Positions 6,175 to 13,695 of a stretch of DNA of 13,695 nucleotides are shown piece after piece. A model generated the notes under the pieces. The model saw only the letters and a program-made list of their open reading frames with translations. It was not told where the DNA came from and searched no databases. How positions within the stretch are numbered: the stretch's first letter is position 1; each line of letters opens with the position of its first letter. Origin of the DNA: Gallionella sp. UBA4121 (GTDB lineage: Bacteria > Pseudomonadota > Gammaproteobacteria > Burkholderiales > Gallionellaceae). A program made the position numbers and the translations under genes. Where the stretch lies: positions 1 through 13,695 of the forward strand of contig DFWZ01000060.1 in NCBI GenBank assembly GCA_002381565.1, written 5' to 3'.

Positions 6175-6209
6175 GATCCATTCTACCCGCGGAGCTCATT
6201 GTCACAATT

Positions 6210-7589
6210 TCAGGGATGGTGCGGATGGAACCACTGCAATTTTTCGCGGAGCTTGACTACACCACCGATGATGATCAGCGTTGGCGCCTGGAGTTTTTCG
6301 ATTGCCGCAATCCCGGGCAATGTCGCCAGTGTGCCGGTAGCAACGCGCTGATTCTGTGTTGTACCCTGCTGAACAATGGCGATGGGTGTGGTATCCGGCA
6401 TGCCGTGTTTGACAAGCTCGGAACACAGCGTATCCAGCCCGTGCAGCCCCATGTATACCACCACAGTCTGTTTCGGTCTGGCTAACGCATCCCAGTCAAG
6501 ATTCATCGTGCCGTCCTTGAGATGCCCGGTGACAAACATACAGGACTGTGCGTAATCGCGATGAGTCAGCGGAATACCCGCATAGGAAGCAACGCCGGAA
6601 GCCGCAGTGATGCCCGGCACCACCTGAAACGGGATACCCTCCGCCGCCAGCGTCTCGATCTCTTCGCCGCCCCGCCCGAAGATGAATGGGTCGCCACCTT
6701 TAAGGCGCACCACGCGTTTACCTTCCTTGGCAAGCCTAACCAGCAGTTCGTTGATCTCTTCCTGACGCAACGTGTGATCGGCGCGCTTCTTACCGACAAA
6801 GATACGCTCTGCATCGCGCCGCGTCATGTCCACAATAGGTTTCGACACCAGGTTGTCATACACCACCACATCGGCTTTCTGCATCAATCGCAGCGCACGG
6901 AATGTCAACAGATCCGGATCCCCTGGCCCTGCACCGACCAGATACACTTCGCCTCGAACAATATTGTCCTCATCGATCAGCATTTGTTGCAACATGTTCT
7001 CTGCGCTGTGCTCATCGCCAGTCAGCACTTTTTCTGCAACGACGCCATCCAGTGCATTTTCCCAGAAGATTCTGCGCTTTGCGGGATTGGTGACGCGCTG
7101 TTTGACCTGCTCGCGAAACCGTTCCGCAAATGCCGCCAGTCGGCTGAAATTCTGTGGGATGAGGGTTTCGAGCTTGCCGCGCATCATGCGCGTCAACACA
7201 GGCGATGCACCACCGCTGGAAAACGCCACCATCAGCGGCGAACGATCCATAATGGCCGGCATGATGAAGCTGCACAATTGGGGATCATCCACCACGTTAA
7301 CCGGTATGTTGCGTACACGCGCCAACTCGGAGACCTGACTGTTGACGCTGCGGTCATTAGTCGCCGCAATCACCAGCACAACATCGCTCAGGTGTTCAAC
7401 CTCAAAACGGGCAACGATGCTCTCGACGCCACGCTGTTCGATCAAAGAAGGTTCGATCTGGGGCGCGACCACGCGCACACGAGCCCCGGCTTCCAAGAGC
7501 ACTCCGGCCTTGCGTTTGGCGACTTCACCACCGCCCACTACAAGGCATAGCCTGCCTTTGACATCAAGAAAAATCGGCAGAAAATCCAT
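6210..7589 (-). CDS. cysG: Siroheme synthase (precorrin-2 dehydrogenase/ferrochelatase and uroporphyrinogen-III methyltransferase)
   Basis: 459 residues, essentially the length of E. coli CysG (457). It converts uroporphyrinogen III to siroheme in the cytoplasm. The N-terminal half carries the NAD-binding VVGGGEVAKRKAG (18-30), the VVDDPQLCSFIMP region (99-111) with the conserved Asp pair, and SSGGASPV (124-131). The C-terminal methyltransferase has VYLVGAGPGDPDLLT (215-229), GDPFIFGRGGEE (299-310) and VVPGITAASG (323-332). The ATG at 7589 is used because the protein then starts exactly like CysG; an in-frame ATG at 7730 would add 47 unrelated residues inside the upstream gene. One base separates it from the previous stop (TGATATG), so translation is coupled. 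It supplies siroheme for DsrAB, and dsrN in the same operon probably amidates it. Confidence 0.98.
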   Translation of the reverse strand: MDFLPIFLDVKGRLCLVVGGGEVAKRKAGVLLEAGARVRVVAPQIEPSLIEQRGVESIVARFEVEHLSDVVLVIAATNDRSVNSQVSELARVRNIPVNVVDDPQLCSFIMPAIMDRSPLMVAFSSGGASPVLTRMMRGKLETLIPQNFSRLAAFAERFREQVKQRVTNPAKRRIFWENALDGVVAEKVLTGDEHSAENMLQQMLIDEDNIVRGEVYLVGAGPGDPDLLTFRALRLMQKADVVVYDNLVSKPIVDMTRRDAERIFVGKKRADHTLRQEEINELLVRLAKEGKRVVRLKGGDPFIFGRGGEEIETLAAEGIPFQVVPGITAASGVASYAGIPLTHRDYAQSCMFVTGHLKDGTMNLDWDALARPKQTVVVYMGLHGLDTLCSELVKHGMPDTTPIAIVQQGTTQNQRVATGTLATLPGIAAIEKLQAPTLIIIGGVVKLREKLQWFHPHHP

Positions 7590-7590
7590 A

Positions 7591-8580
7591 TCAGCTTGCC
7601 AGATAATCGCGGGGGCGGTCTTGCCACATCGCAGCTGCCTGACGCTGCGCATCATCCATGTCAGCGGCTCTTCCCATCGCACGCAATGCGATGGCAGCGG
7701 TAGATTGCACTGCTGCCTGTCCGTACTCATCCTCTATCTCACCGCGCCACAACTTACCCAGACGCGAGATATCCATCGTCTCGTCCTTCATGTGGCGTGA
7801 CTTGAACAAGGCCGGCCAGGTTTCGGTCAGCATCTCGCCTTTGAGCAACAATCTCACCTTGCAGTCGGTATCAGGGTTGCGTTCGGCCTCCCCACCCTCG
7901 CCCTTGAACACGGCAAGCGCGGTATCTCCCAACAACTGTGCGGCCCCCTGATGGGTCTCATCGTAACCCGGATGAAATATCCCCATGAAAGACGTCACAG
8001 CACGCGCAGGATTCAACATGCGTACCAGCGAATGCACCGGGGATCGCAGCCCCAGCGTCTCTTTCAGATCAAGGAACTGCTGCAGGACTGGGTTCATCGC
8101 ACCCAGCAAAATGAAAGCGAAGTTGCGCTGCTCCAATTGCTGTGCAGCTTGCGCAAACGACTGACAGTTAGCGACACCCAACGCGGCAAGCGCGTCAGTG
8201 GTGTTAACGCGGTCTTCAGACTTGACATCCATGCCATGCATCAACACCTTGATACCGCTACTTGCCAGCAGCAACGCTGACAGTACGAACCATGGCAGTT
8301 GCCTGCGCTTGCCAGCATAAGCTGCCCAGTCCAAGTCAACGACCGGAAAGCCTTCCGGCACACTGATAGCCACGCGCGATGCCTGAACCAGACCGGCCAT
8401 CTCGGCAACGGTCTCTTCCTTGACTCGCATCAACATCAGGAACGCACCGATCTGAGCAGGTTCCGCCTGCCCCTTCAGCATCATCGCCATCGCTTGCTCG
8501 GCTTCCTGTTGCGTCATGTCGCGCGCGCCACGTCGACCTTTACCCAAAAATTGTATGTATTGTGCAAATGGATGTGTCAT
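7591..8580 (-). CDS. YbiB/TrpD2-like protein (glycosyltransferase family 3 fold)
   Basis: 329-residue homologue of anthranilate phosphoribosyltransferase, of the YbiB/TrpD2 branch. The helical N-terminal domain is at about 5-75. The position of the PRPP-binding GTGGD loop of true TrpD is instead occupied by YAGKRRQLPW (88-97), as in YbiB. RMLNPA (187-192) and KGEGGEAER (226-234) are branch-typical. TrpD activity is therefore not expected; E. coli YbiB has been described as a nucleic-acid-binding protein. AGGA four bases before the ATG and a 4-base ATGA overlap with the end of dsrN show tight coupling; cysG follows after one base. Why it sits between siroheme amidation and siroheme synthesis is not known. 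The family call is firm; the role is open. Confidence 0.9.
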   Translation of the reverse strand: MTHPFAQYIQFLGKGRRGARDMTQQEAEQAMAMMLKGQAEPAQIGAFLMLMRVKEETVAEMAGLVQASRVAISVPEGFPVVDLDWAAYAGKRRQLPWFVLSALLLASSGIKVLMHGMDVKSEDRVNTTDALAALGVANCQSFAQAAQQLEQRNFAFILLGAMNPVLQQFLDLKETLGLRSPVHSLVRMLNPARAVTSFMGIFHPGYDETHQGAAQLLGDTALAVFKGEGGEAERNPDTDCKVRLLLKGEMLTETWPALFKSRHMKDETMDISRLGKLWRGEIEDEYGQAAVQSTAAIALRAMGRAADMDDAQRQAAAMWQDRPRDYLAS

Positions 8581-9989
8581 ATTTTCCTGATGATTAAATT
8601 ACTGCCAATATCGGATCGTTGGTCTTTTTTAACACGCCGAATAAAAGCTACAAAACGCGCTGCCCAATAGCAACTGCCGATCGTGCGCAGGTGAGTATAA
8701 GAGGCCAGCATGTTATGCAGCACAAGGCCGTCTCGCTCCCCGTCTATACCGTGACCACGCTCGACGTGGTAAGCGAAGCGGGAATCTGGGGGTAGATTTT
8801 CCAGACTGGAATAATGGAACTCGTGCGCCTTGATTTGAGTCGCCGGCGCATTCGGTCTAGGCCACGGATGCGATTCATCTTCTTTGAGATGAACGTAGCC
8901 ACGACCGACAGGCTTGCCGTGCATCTTCACATCCCCCGGGATCGCACCTACCATCTGGTAGGTGTGCCCCTGATAATCAATGCTGCGGGAAAGATACATC
9001 AGTCCGCCGCATTCGGCATAAGTCGGCATGCCATTTTCGATACGCTGTTTGATCTGTGCACGTAACGTGCTGTTGGCTTCGAGTTCATCCGCACAAGTCT
9101 CAGGGAACCCTCCGCCGATATACAACGCATCGACATCCGGGAAAGATGCATCGCGCAGGGCATCGAACGGCACCAGCTCAGCCCCTGCCTCTGTCAAAGC
9201 GTCGAGATCATCGGCATAATAAAACCCGAAAGCTCGATCGCGTGCGATCGCTATGCGGACTTTGTCTTTGCTGTGCATGGCGATAATCTCGGCCTTGTTC
9301 GGCACATCCAACGCATCTTTTTTCGACAAGGCAAGCAGTTTGTCCAGGTCAACCTGTTCCGCAATGGCCTCCCCTATCTGCTTGATCTTTGCCGTAGCGA
9401 CATGCGATTCATTGCTGGGCATCAGGCCAAGATGGCGTTCGACGATACTGAGCCGCTCGTCATGATGGATCGCACCGACCACCGGCACATCGGTGTAGTG
9501 CTCGATGACGGCACGCAACTTGGATTCATGACGAGTGCCACCCAGATTATTGAGTATCACACCGGCAATATTGATATCCCGGTCGAATGCCTGATAGCCC
9601 AGGATGAGCGGTGCAATACCACGCGTCATGCCGCGCGCATCGATGACCAGGAATACTGGCAAATCGAGTATCTTCGCCAGCGCCGCATTGCTGTTGCTGC
9701 CATCGAGGGCAAGACCGTCGTACAGCCCCTTGTTTCCTTCCACCAGACTCACTTCAGCGCTGTGGCGCGAGAAAGTTGAGACAATATCGTCACGTTCCAT
9801 CAGATACAAGTCGAGGTTGCGACAAGGGCGACCGGCGGCCTGTGACAGCCACATGGGGTCGATGTAATCAGGGCCCTTTTTGTATGGTTGCACGACATGG
9901 CCACGCAATTTTAGCGCAGCGCACAAACCAATGCTGACCATCGTTTTACCCGATGACTTGTGTGCTGCCGAAATAAGTATGCGGTTCAT
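8577..9989 (-). CDS. dsrN: DsrN, siroheme amidase (cobyrinate a,c-diamide synthase-like)
   Basis: 470-residue, two-domain glutamine amidotransferase of the CobB/CbiA family. In sulfur oxidisers DsrN is proposed to amidate siroheme to the siro(heme)amide of DsrAB. The ATPase domain has the P-loop HKSSGKT (10-16) and EGNKGLYDG (84-92). The GATase domain has LYIGGGFPE (289-297), the nucleophile Cys327 in YAECGGLMYL, HEFHYS (389-394) and the conserved His433 in ASYTHLR. Homology alone cannot separate it from cobalamin enzymes, but its place directly behind dsrP, with cysG downstream and no cobalamin genes in view, supports DsrN. It lies 18 bases after dsrP with no clear Shine-Dalgarno, so it may rely on coupling. 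A tail of about 25 basic residues follows the GATase core. Confidence 0.95.
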   Translation of the reverse strand: MNRILISAAHKSSGKTMVSIGLCAALKLRGHVVQPYKKGPDYIDPMWLSQAAGRPCRNLDLYLMERDDIVSTFSRHSAEVSLVEGNKGLYDGLALDGSNSNAALAKILDLPVFLVIDARGMTRGIAPLILGYQAFDRDINIAGVILNNLGGTRHESKLRAVIEHYTDVPVVGAIHHDERLSIVERHLGLMPSNESHVATAKIKQIGEAIAEQVDLDKLLALSKKDALDVPNKAEIIAMHSKDKVRIAIARDRAFGFYYADDLDALTEAGAELVPFDALRDASFPDVDALYIGGGFPETCADELEANSTLRAQIKQRIENGMPTYAECGGLMYLSRSIDYQGHTYQMVGAIPGDVKMHGKPVGRGYVHLKEDESHPWPRPNAPATQIKAHEFHYSSLENLPPDSRFAYHVERGHGIDGERDGLVLHNMLASYTHLRTIGSCYWAARFVAFIRRVKKDQRSDIGSNLIIRKI

Positions 9990-10007
9990 GTCAGCGTTGC
10001 GACAAAA

Positions 10008-11210
10008 TCAATCGGCGATGTATGGCTTGTCATGAGGGATGAAATTCAACACCCGCACGCTGACCGTGGTGATAATAAAGGCAATGGCCACCCCGCCCAG
10101 ACCTAACAAAATTTCATATATCGAAGGAGTATAACTGGCGATTTGACCGTCACCAAAGGTGCTCTTAACCTCAAATCCCGGAAAAATATCGAGCGGATAA
10201 GCTTGTCCCCCGATGATAAACACATACAGAAATGCAAAACCACCCAGCACGACAGCGAGTGATGCCGCCAGGGCGCATTTTTTTCTACCCAAGCCTGGCA
10301 GATAGATCAGGATTAAAGGCACTATATTTCCCAGCACCACATAACCCCACCAGAACAGAGTCGGATAGACACCGCCATCACGCAGAATAAAATGCTCGAA
10401 ACCTGATTTGTGCGCAAAATACAGGTTGGTCACATGATAGGTTGCCACCATATACAGCGATGCGAGTACGAACACGCCGAGCAGATGCTTCTTGCGATCC
10501 ATGATCGCGGGGTCCAGCACCTTTTCGTTCCATGCATACATCGCAGTCTGTACCATATGAAACACGGCCATCCCCCAGGCGAAGGACAGTACGATGAACA
10601 TCGGCGGCAATATGGCTGAGCCATAAGCCTGTCGTGCGGTGAGGAAAGCGAAGATCAGACCCGTACCGGTGGTCAGAATGAAGCGCCAGGCGAACACCGC
10701 CAACCCCACGGGTTTGGTCCAGACATTCATGCGCCGTTCCATCATGGTCCACAGATATGCAATCACCAGTCCGAACATGCCGGAATAGAGCACCACGTTC
10801 CATGCAAAAACGGAAGTGAGATTAAAGTGAAAAGCGGGCAGCATGAAACGATCGGGGCGACCCAGGTCCAGCATCAATACAGCCAGACCACCCGCCAGCA
10901 TGGCGATGGACAGCAGGCTGGCCAATGGTGCGCGCGCCTTGTAGATGGCTTTGCCGAACACTGAACCGATGGAGGCAACATTCAACACACCTGATGCGGC
11001 AACGATCAAAAAGATCGCGAACACATGCGGCATACCCCACACGATCTGGTTGTTCATGCCAGTAATAATATGCCCGCGCCCTTCCATCATATGCACGGCA
11101 TACAGGGCAGCCATCACGACCAGCCCCCCCGCTGCCAGCAATAAATAATACAGGCGATTTTTGAATTGCAACGAAGCATATTTAAGTTGCAACGAAGAAG
11201 GCGTCGACAT
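10008..11210 (-). CDS. dsrP: DsrP, NrfD/PsrC-type membrane subunit of DsrMKJOP
   Basis: 400-residue integral membrane protein with about ten hydrophobic helices (for example about 19-41, 60-82 and on to a last one near the C-terminus), the NrfD/PsrC family pattern. In the DsrMKJOP complex it is the quinone-interacting partner of the DsrO ferredoxin. The frame can also start at a GTG at 11216, which would overlap the dsrO stop by four bases. The ATG at 11210 is preferred because AAGGA lies eight bases before it and only two before the GTG. It follows dsrO and precedes dsrN, the standard order in sulfur oxidisers. There is no sign of truncation; it ends in the hydrophilic tail HDKPYIAD. Confidence 0.96.
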   Translation of the reverse strand: MSTPSSLQLKYASLQFKNRLYYLLLAAGGLVVMAALYAVHMMEGRGHIITGMNNQIVWGMPHVFAIFLIVAASGVLNVASIGSVFGKAIYKARAPLASLLSIAMLAGGLAVLMLDLGRPDRFMLPAFHFNLTSVFAWNVVLYSGMFGLVIAYLWTMMERRMNVWTKPVGLAVFAWRFILTTGTGLIFAFLTARQAYGSAILPPMFIVLSFAWGMAVFHMVQTAMYAWNEKVLDPAIMDRKKHLLGVFVLASLYMVATYHVTNLYFAHKSGFEHFILRDGGVYPTLFWWGYVVLGNIVPLILIYLPGLGRKKCALAASLAVVLGGFAFLYVFIIGGQAYPLDIFPGFEVKSTFGDGQIASYTPSIYEILLGLGGVAIAFIITTVSVRVLNFIPHDKPYIAD

Positions 11211-11212
11211 GG

Positions 11213-11929
11213 TCACAGTCCTTGGTAACGGATGCCGGGATTAAGTCCCAAATCAGAGCGCACCTGCGTAGATGCAACGGTGCGTATTTTTTTGGCAATT
11301 TCACTGTCAGGGTCGTTCAGATTGCCGAACAGAATTGATTTATTCGGACAAGCCTCGGCGCAAGCAGGTTGTTTGCCTACATCGATGCGATGCACGCAAA
11401 GGGTGCAGCTTTCCACCGTACCCTTGCCGCGCGGCACATCCGGGTTCTGGTCGTGCAAAGGTTCATGTACAAAAGAACGCGCCTTGTACGGACAGGCCAT
11501 CATGCAGTAGCGGCAACCGATACACAGATGTTTGTCGACCAGCACAATACCGTCGGCGCGCTTGAAGGAAGCGCCTGTTGGACAAACGTCCACACAGGGG
11601 GGCTCTTCACAGTGCTGACACATCATGGGTAGTGCAAAACTGCGCCCGGCGCTGACATCCTTGATTTCGATTTTTCTTATCCATTGCGAATCGGTTGGAG
11701 CCAGACCGCCGGATAAACCGTTTTCCTTGTTGCATGCAGTTACACAGTCCTTACAACCATCCGCACAGTTCGCCGTGTCAATCAGCATGCCCCAACGCAC
11801 CTTGTCTGAGACTGCCTCGGACTTGCCATGTGCAACATCAAACAGCAACAGACCCGGTGCGACAGTAACGGCCGCAACCCCCAACGAAGTCTTTAAAAAA
11901 CTTCTGCGCTGGTTATGGATGTCATTCAT
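11213..11929 (-). CDS. dsrO: DsrO, Tat-exported four-cluster [4Fe-4S] ferredoxin
   Basis: 238-residue periplasmic electron-transfer subunit of DsrMKJOP. The N-terminus has a Tat motif, RRSFLK at 8-13, followed by a hydrophobic segment (about 15-31). Sixteen cysteines in four groups (C55/59/62/66, C104/107/112/116, C136/139/142/146, C175/178/190/194) would hold four [4Fe-4S] clusters, as in the DMSO reductase B/PsrB family. The ATG at 11929 is chosen because GCGGAGGA lies seven bases before it and the Tat signal then sits at the N-terminus; an upstream in-frame ATG at 11977 lies inside dsrJ. It overlaps the dsrJ stop by four bases (ATGA). It is expected to pass electrons between the DsrJ cytochrome and DsrP. 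Confidence 0.97.
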   Translation of the reverse strand: MNDIHNQRRSFLKTSLGVAAVTVAPGLLLFDVAHGKSEAVSDKVRWGMLIDTANCADGCKDCVTACNKENGLSGGLAPTDSQWIRKIEIKDVSAGRSFALPMMCQHCEEPPCVDVCPTGASFKRADGIVLVDKHLCIGCRYCMMACPYKARSFVHEPLHDQNPDVPRGKGTVESCTLCVHRIDVGKQPACAEACPNKSILFGNLNDPDSEIAKKIRTVASTQVRSDLGLNPGIRYQGL

Positions 11930-12309
11930 TTTGCATTCCTCCGCAACCAGGCACTTTTCCGTGTGCCGGAATGGCAATCAAAACAATCGATCTTGACGGC
12001 TTCATAGCGATGACACGCGACGCAAAAACTGTCCTCACGCGCGATTACACTGTCATCCTTGGTACTGGCATGGCATTCGATGCAGTTTTTAAGGCTGATC
12101 TGGTCATCGCGTATACCCTTGTGCACGACTTCATCGCGTTGATGTATAAGAAGATGCATGTGATTCTTGCGCATCCACTGCGGATCCCTCACGCACTGAC
12201 CACCACGACCGATGTCCAGTTTGTATGGCGTCGTTTGTGCAGCCCAAACAGCGGGAATGAAAAAACTCGTCAACACCAGCAACAACACAATACGGACAAG
12301 AACTGACAT
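11926..12309 (-). CDS. dsrJ: DsrJ, periplasmic triheme cytochrome c
   Basis: 127-residue c-type cytochrome with three CxxCH sites (76-80, 96-100, 109-113) behind a hydrophobic N-terminal signal or anchor (about 5-23, ending AVWAA). Cys39 in GGQCVRDP corresponds to the conserved extra cysteine that gives the unusual His/Cys heme ligation described for Allochromatium vinosum DsrJ. The following MRKNHMHLLIHQRD segment holds candidate axial ligands. The start is uncertain. The ATG at 12309 puts the signal at the N-terminus but leaves a 99-base gap after dsrL and has no visible Shine-Dalgarno. An in-frame ATG at 12402, six bases after the dsrL stop, would add 31 residues and fits the tight operon packing. 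The gene identity is not affected. Confidence 0.93.
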   Translation of the reverse strand: MSVLVRIVLLLVLTSFFIPAVWAAQTTPYKLDIGRGGQCVRDPQWMRKNHMHLLIHQRDEVVHKGIRDDQISLKNCIECHASTKDDSVIAREDSFCVACHRYEAVKIDCFDCHSGTRKSAWLRRNAK

Positions 12310-12408
12310 GATCAGATCAAACCGCAGGGAACCGCGAACGATCCCCTGCAGGAAGGCGACTTGCGAATAAACACGCAACGATTGATCGCTCAGTTGGTTC
12401 ATGCCGCG

Positions 12409-13695
12409 TTACTCGCCCAGACCCATTTGAATGTATCCGGTAGGACACACATCAGCACAAATGTGGCAGCCGATACATTTATTGTAATCGGTGTCAACGT
12501 AGCGACCCAGCGTAGCTTTTGCCTTTGGCACACGGAACACGGCAGTCTGCGGACAATACATCACACAATTGTCGCATTCAAAGCACATGCCGCAGCTCAT
12601 GCAACGCTTGGCTTCTGCCACCGCATTTTCCTGCGTGAGCACGCCCAGACGATCTTCAAAGTTACCCAGGGCTGATTGCGCATCAAGCGTAATAATATTG
12701 CGTTTATTGCGGGAGACAATTGAAAAGTGCCCCAAAAACAGCTTATCGTGCGGAATGACGTAACGGTCTGAACGATCATCGAAGTTGTGTATCGCCACGT
12801 TGGAACTATCTGTGCCACGCAACGGTTCATGCGTCTCTTTAACTTCCAGGCCTTTTTCCATCATCTTGCGCATCAGGTCGAACTGATGTGCATCGATCTT
12901 TGGACGCTTTTCGAGATCCTGACCATTCAGAAAACTGTCAATGCCATCGGCGGCGATAGATCCGTGACCAATAGCCGTAGTCAGCAGATGAGGCTTGATG
13001 ATATCGCCACCTGCAAACACGCCTTTTTGCCCGGCAACCAGATAATTGCGGTCAGTGGACACCGCACCTTTACCATTGTTGAATTCTTCCAGGCCGGTAA
13101 AGTCAACCGCCTGACCAATCGCAGATACGATCAGATCAGCTTCGATATCGTGTTCCGTGCCTTCGATATTCTTGACTTCGAGCCTGTTGCCTACCATTTT
13201 CGCTTCACACTGACAGACGCGCAACGCTGTGGCACGACCATCCGCACCGCGAACGATGCCGATTGGCACAAGACTGCCAAGGATTGCAATGCCTTCGGCA
13301 AGCGCCTGTTCGATTTCATGCTTGTTGGCAGCCATCTTGTCGATGTTGAATATTGAAGTCAGCGTTACATGTGCACCTTGTTTGACAGCGACTTCCGATA
13401 CATCGTGTGCCATTTGGCCCGCAATTGCTTGTTCAAATTCAGTAGGCATGGATGACTCAAGGTGACCCAGACGACGTGCAACTGTTGCAACGTCGATTGA
13501 TGTATCACCACCACCCACAACGACTACACGTTTACCTACATGCTGCAGACGACCGTCATTGAACGCCTTCAGGAAGGCGGTCGCCGTCACTACGTTTGGT
13601 GCTGCGCTATCTTCCAGTGGCAATGCACGACCGGCTTGCGCACCCATACCCAGAAACACGGCGTCAAAATCATTGCGCAGCTGTTCCATCGTGAT
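12409..13695 (-). CDS. dsrL: DsrL, NAD(P)H-linked iron-sulfur flavoprotein (5' end outside the window)
   Basis: The last 428 codons of a GltD-like oxidoreductase; the frame is open to the window edge, so the start and the FAD-binding N-terminus lie beyond it. Numbering from the first Met seen (13689), the NAD(P)-binding motif GGGDTSID is at 59-66. The FAD-contacting GVFAGGD follows further on. A two-cluster ferredoxin tail has ligands C369, C372, C375, C379 and C405, C408, C411, C415, with an extra cysteine pair C363/C366 just before. In sulfur oxidisers DsrL takes electrons from DsrAB sulfur oxidation to NAD(P)+. The ferredoxin tail followed directly by dsrJ, dsrO and dsrP separates it from glutamate synthase small subunits. 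Whether it is DsrL type 1 or 2 cannot be settled from this part. Confidence 0.96.
   Translation of the reverse strand: MTMEQLRNDFDAVFLGMGAQAGRALPLEDSAAPNVVTATAFLKAFNDGRLQHVGKRVVVVGGGDTSIDVATVARRLGHLESSMPTEFEQAIAGQMAHDVSEVAVKQGAHVTLTSIFNIDKMAANKHEIEQALAEGIAILGSLVPIGIVRGADGRATALRVCQCEAKMVGNRLEVKNIEGTEHDIEADLIVSAIGQAVDFTGLEEFNNGKGAVSTDRNYLVAGQKGVFAGGDIIKPHLLTTAIGHGSIAADGIDSFLNGQDLEKRPKIDAHQFDLMRKMMEKGLEVKETHEPLRGTDSSNVAIHNFDDRSDRYVIPHDKLFLGHFSIVSRNKRNIITLDAQSALGNFEDRLGVLTQENAVAEAKRCMSCGMCFECDNCVMYCPQTAVFRVPKAKATLGRYVDTDYNKCIGCHICADVCPTGYIQMGLGE

Noticed and set aside
6522..7550. A 342-codon plus-strand open frame opposite cysG
   Set aside because: It is antisense to an unmistakable siroheme synthase, has no recognisable domain or ribosome site, and is rich in His, Arg and Gln as expected of an opposite-strand shadow.
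7591..8580. Anthranilate phosphoribosyltransferase (trpD)
   Set aside because: The PRPP-binding GTGGD loop is missing and the sequence matches the YbiB/TrpD2 branch; there are no other tryptophan genes in the window.
8577..9989. Cobyrinate a,c-diamide synthase for cobalamin synthesis
   Set aside because: The fold is the same, but there are no cobalamin genes in view and the dsrP neighbour plus cysG downstream favour DsrN.
1..13695. CRISPR arrays, insertion sequences, transposases or phage genes
   Set aside because: I saw no regularly spaced repeats, no transposase motifs and no broken genes; all frames are intact and tightly packed.

Overview
The window carries the 3' part of a reverse (oxidative) dissimilatory sulfite reductase (dsr) operon and a set of iron-sulfur and redox genes downstream of it. 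Every protein gene I can support is on the minus strand; the only plus-strand gene is a tRNA-Val(CAC) near the left edge. A dsrL-dsrJ-dsrO-dsrP-dsrN order with a triheme DsrJ is the layout of sulfur-oxidising bacteria. Together with fused CysG, a YbiB/TrpD2-like protein, Mrp and DUF971, it points to a sulfur-oxidising betaproteobacterium of the Nitrosomonadales type (Gallionellaceae, Sideroxydans or Thiobacillus relatives). The taxonomic call is inference from gene content only.

Layout, read in the direction of minus-strand transcription. Positions 13695-8577 hold the dsr genes: dsrL (5' end cut by the window), dsrJ (triheme cytochrome c), dsrO (Tat-exported four-cluster ferredoxin), dsrP (NrfD-type membrane subunit) and dsrN (siroheme amidase-like). 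Positions 8580-6210 hold a YbiB/TrpD2-like gene and cysG, the complete siroheme synthase. The joints dsrJ/dsrO and dsrN/ybiB-like are 4-base overlaps (ATGA), and cysG begins one base after the previous stop. Siroheme synthesis and siroheme amidation are therefore probably co-expressed with the sulfite reductase that needs the product.

Positions 6174-4426 hold a long protein joining a helix-turn-helix-like N-terminus, a coiled coil, a plant-type [2Fe-2S] ferredoxin and an FNR-like reductase, followed by a small protein with two CDGSH iron-sulfur motifs. After a 137-base gap with a weak terminator candidate and a weak promoter candidate comes a second run (4285-513). It contains an exported protein of unknown function, an ankyrin-repeat protein, a 74-residue unknown, a cysteine-rich unknown, a DUF971 protein and the Mrp/ApbC iron-sulfur carrier. 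It closes with a clear intrinsic terminator at 449-474. Mrp also appears to have its own promoter with a perfect TATAAT.

How the genes work together: DsrMKJOP is the membrane complex linking periplasmic and cytoplasmic redox pools to DsrC. DsrL is the iron-sulfur flavoprotein that takes electrons from DsrAB to NAD(P)+. CysG and DsrN make the amidated siroheme of DsrAB. The tail of the region looks like cofactor (Fe-S) handling plus an uncharacterised redox pair, and it is where novelty is most likely. Positions 151-512 contain no gene, only two hairpins, a short direct repeat and the terminator.
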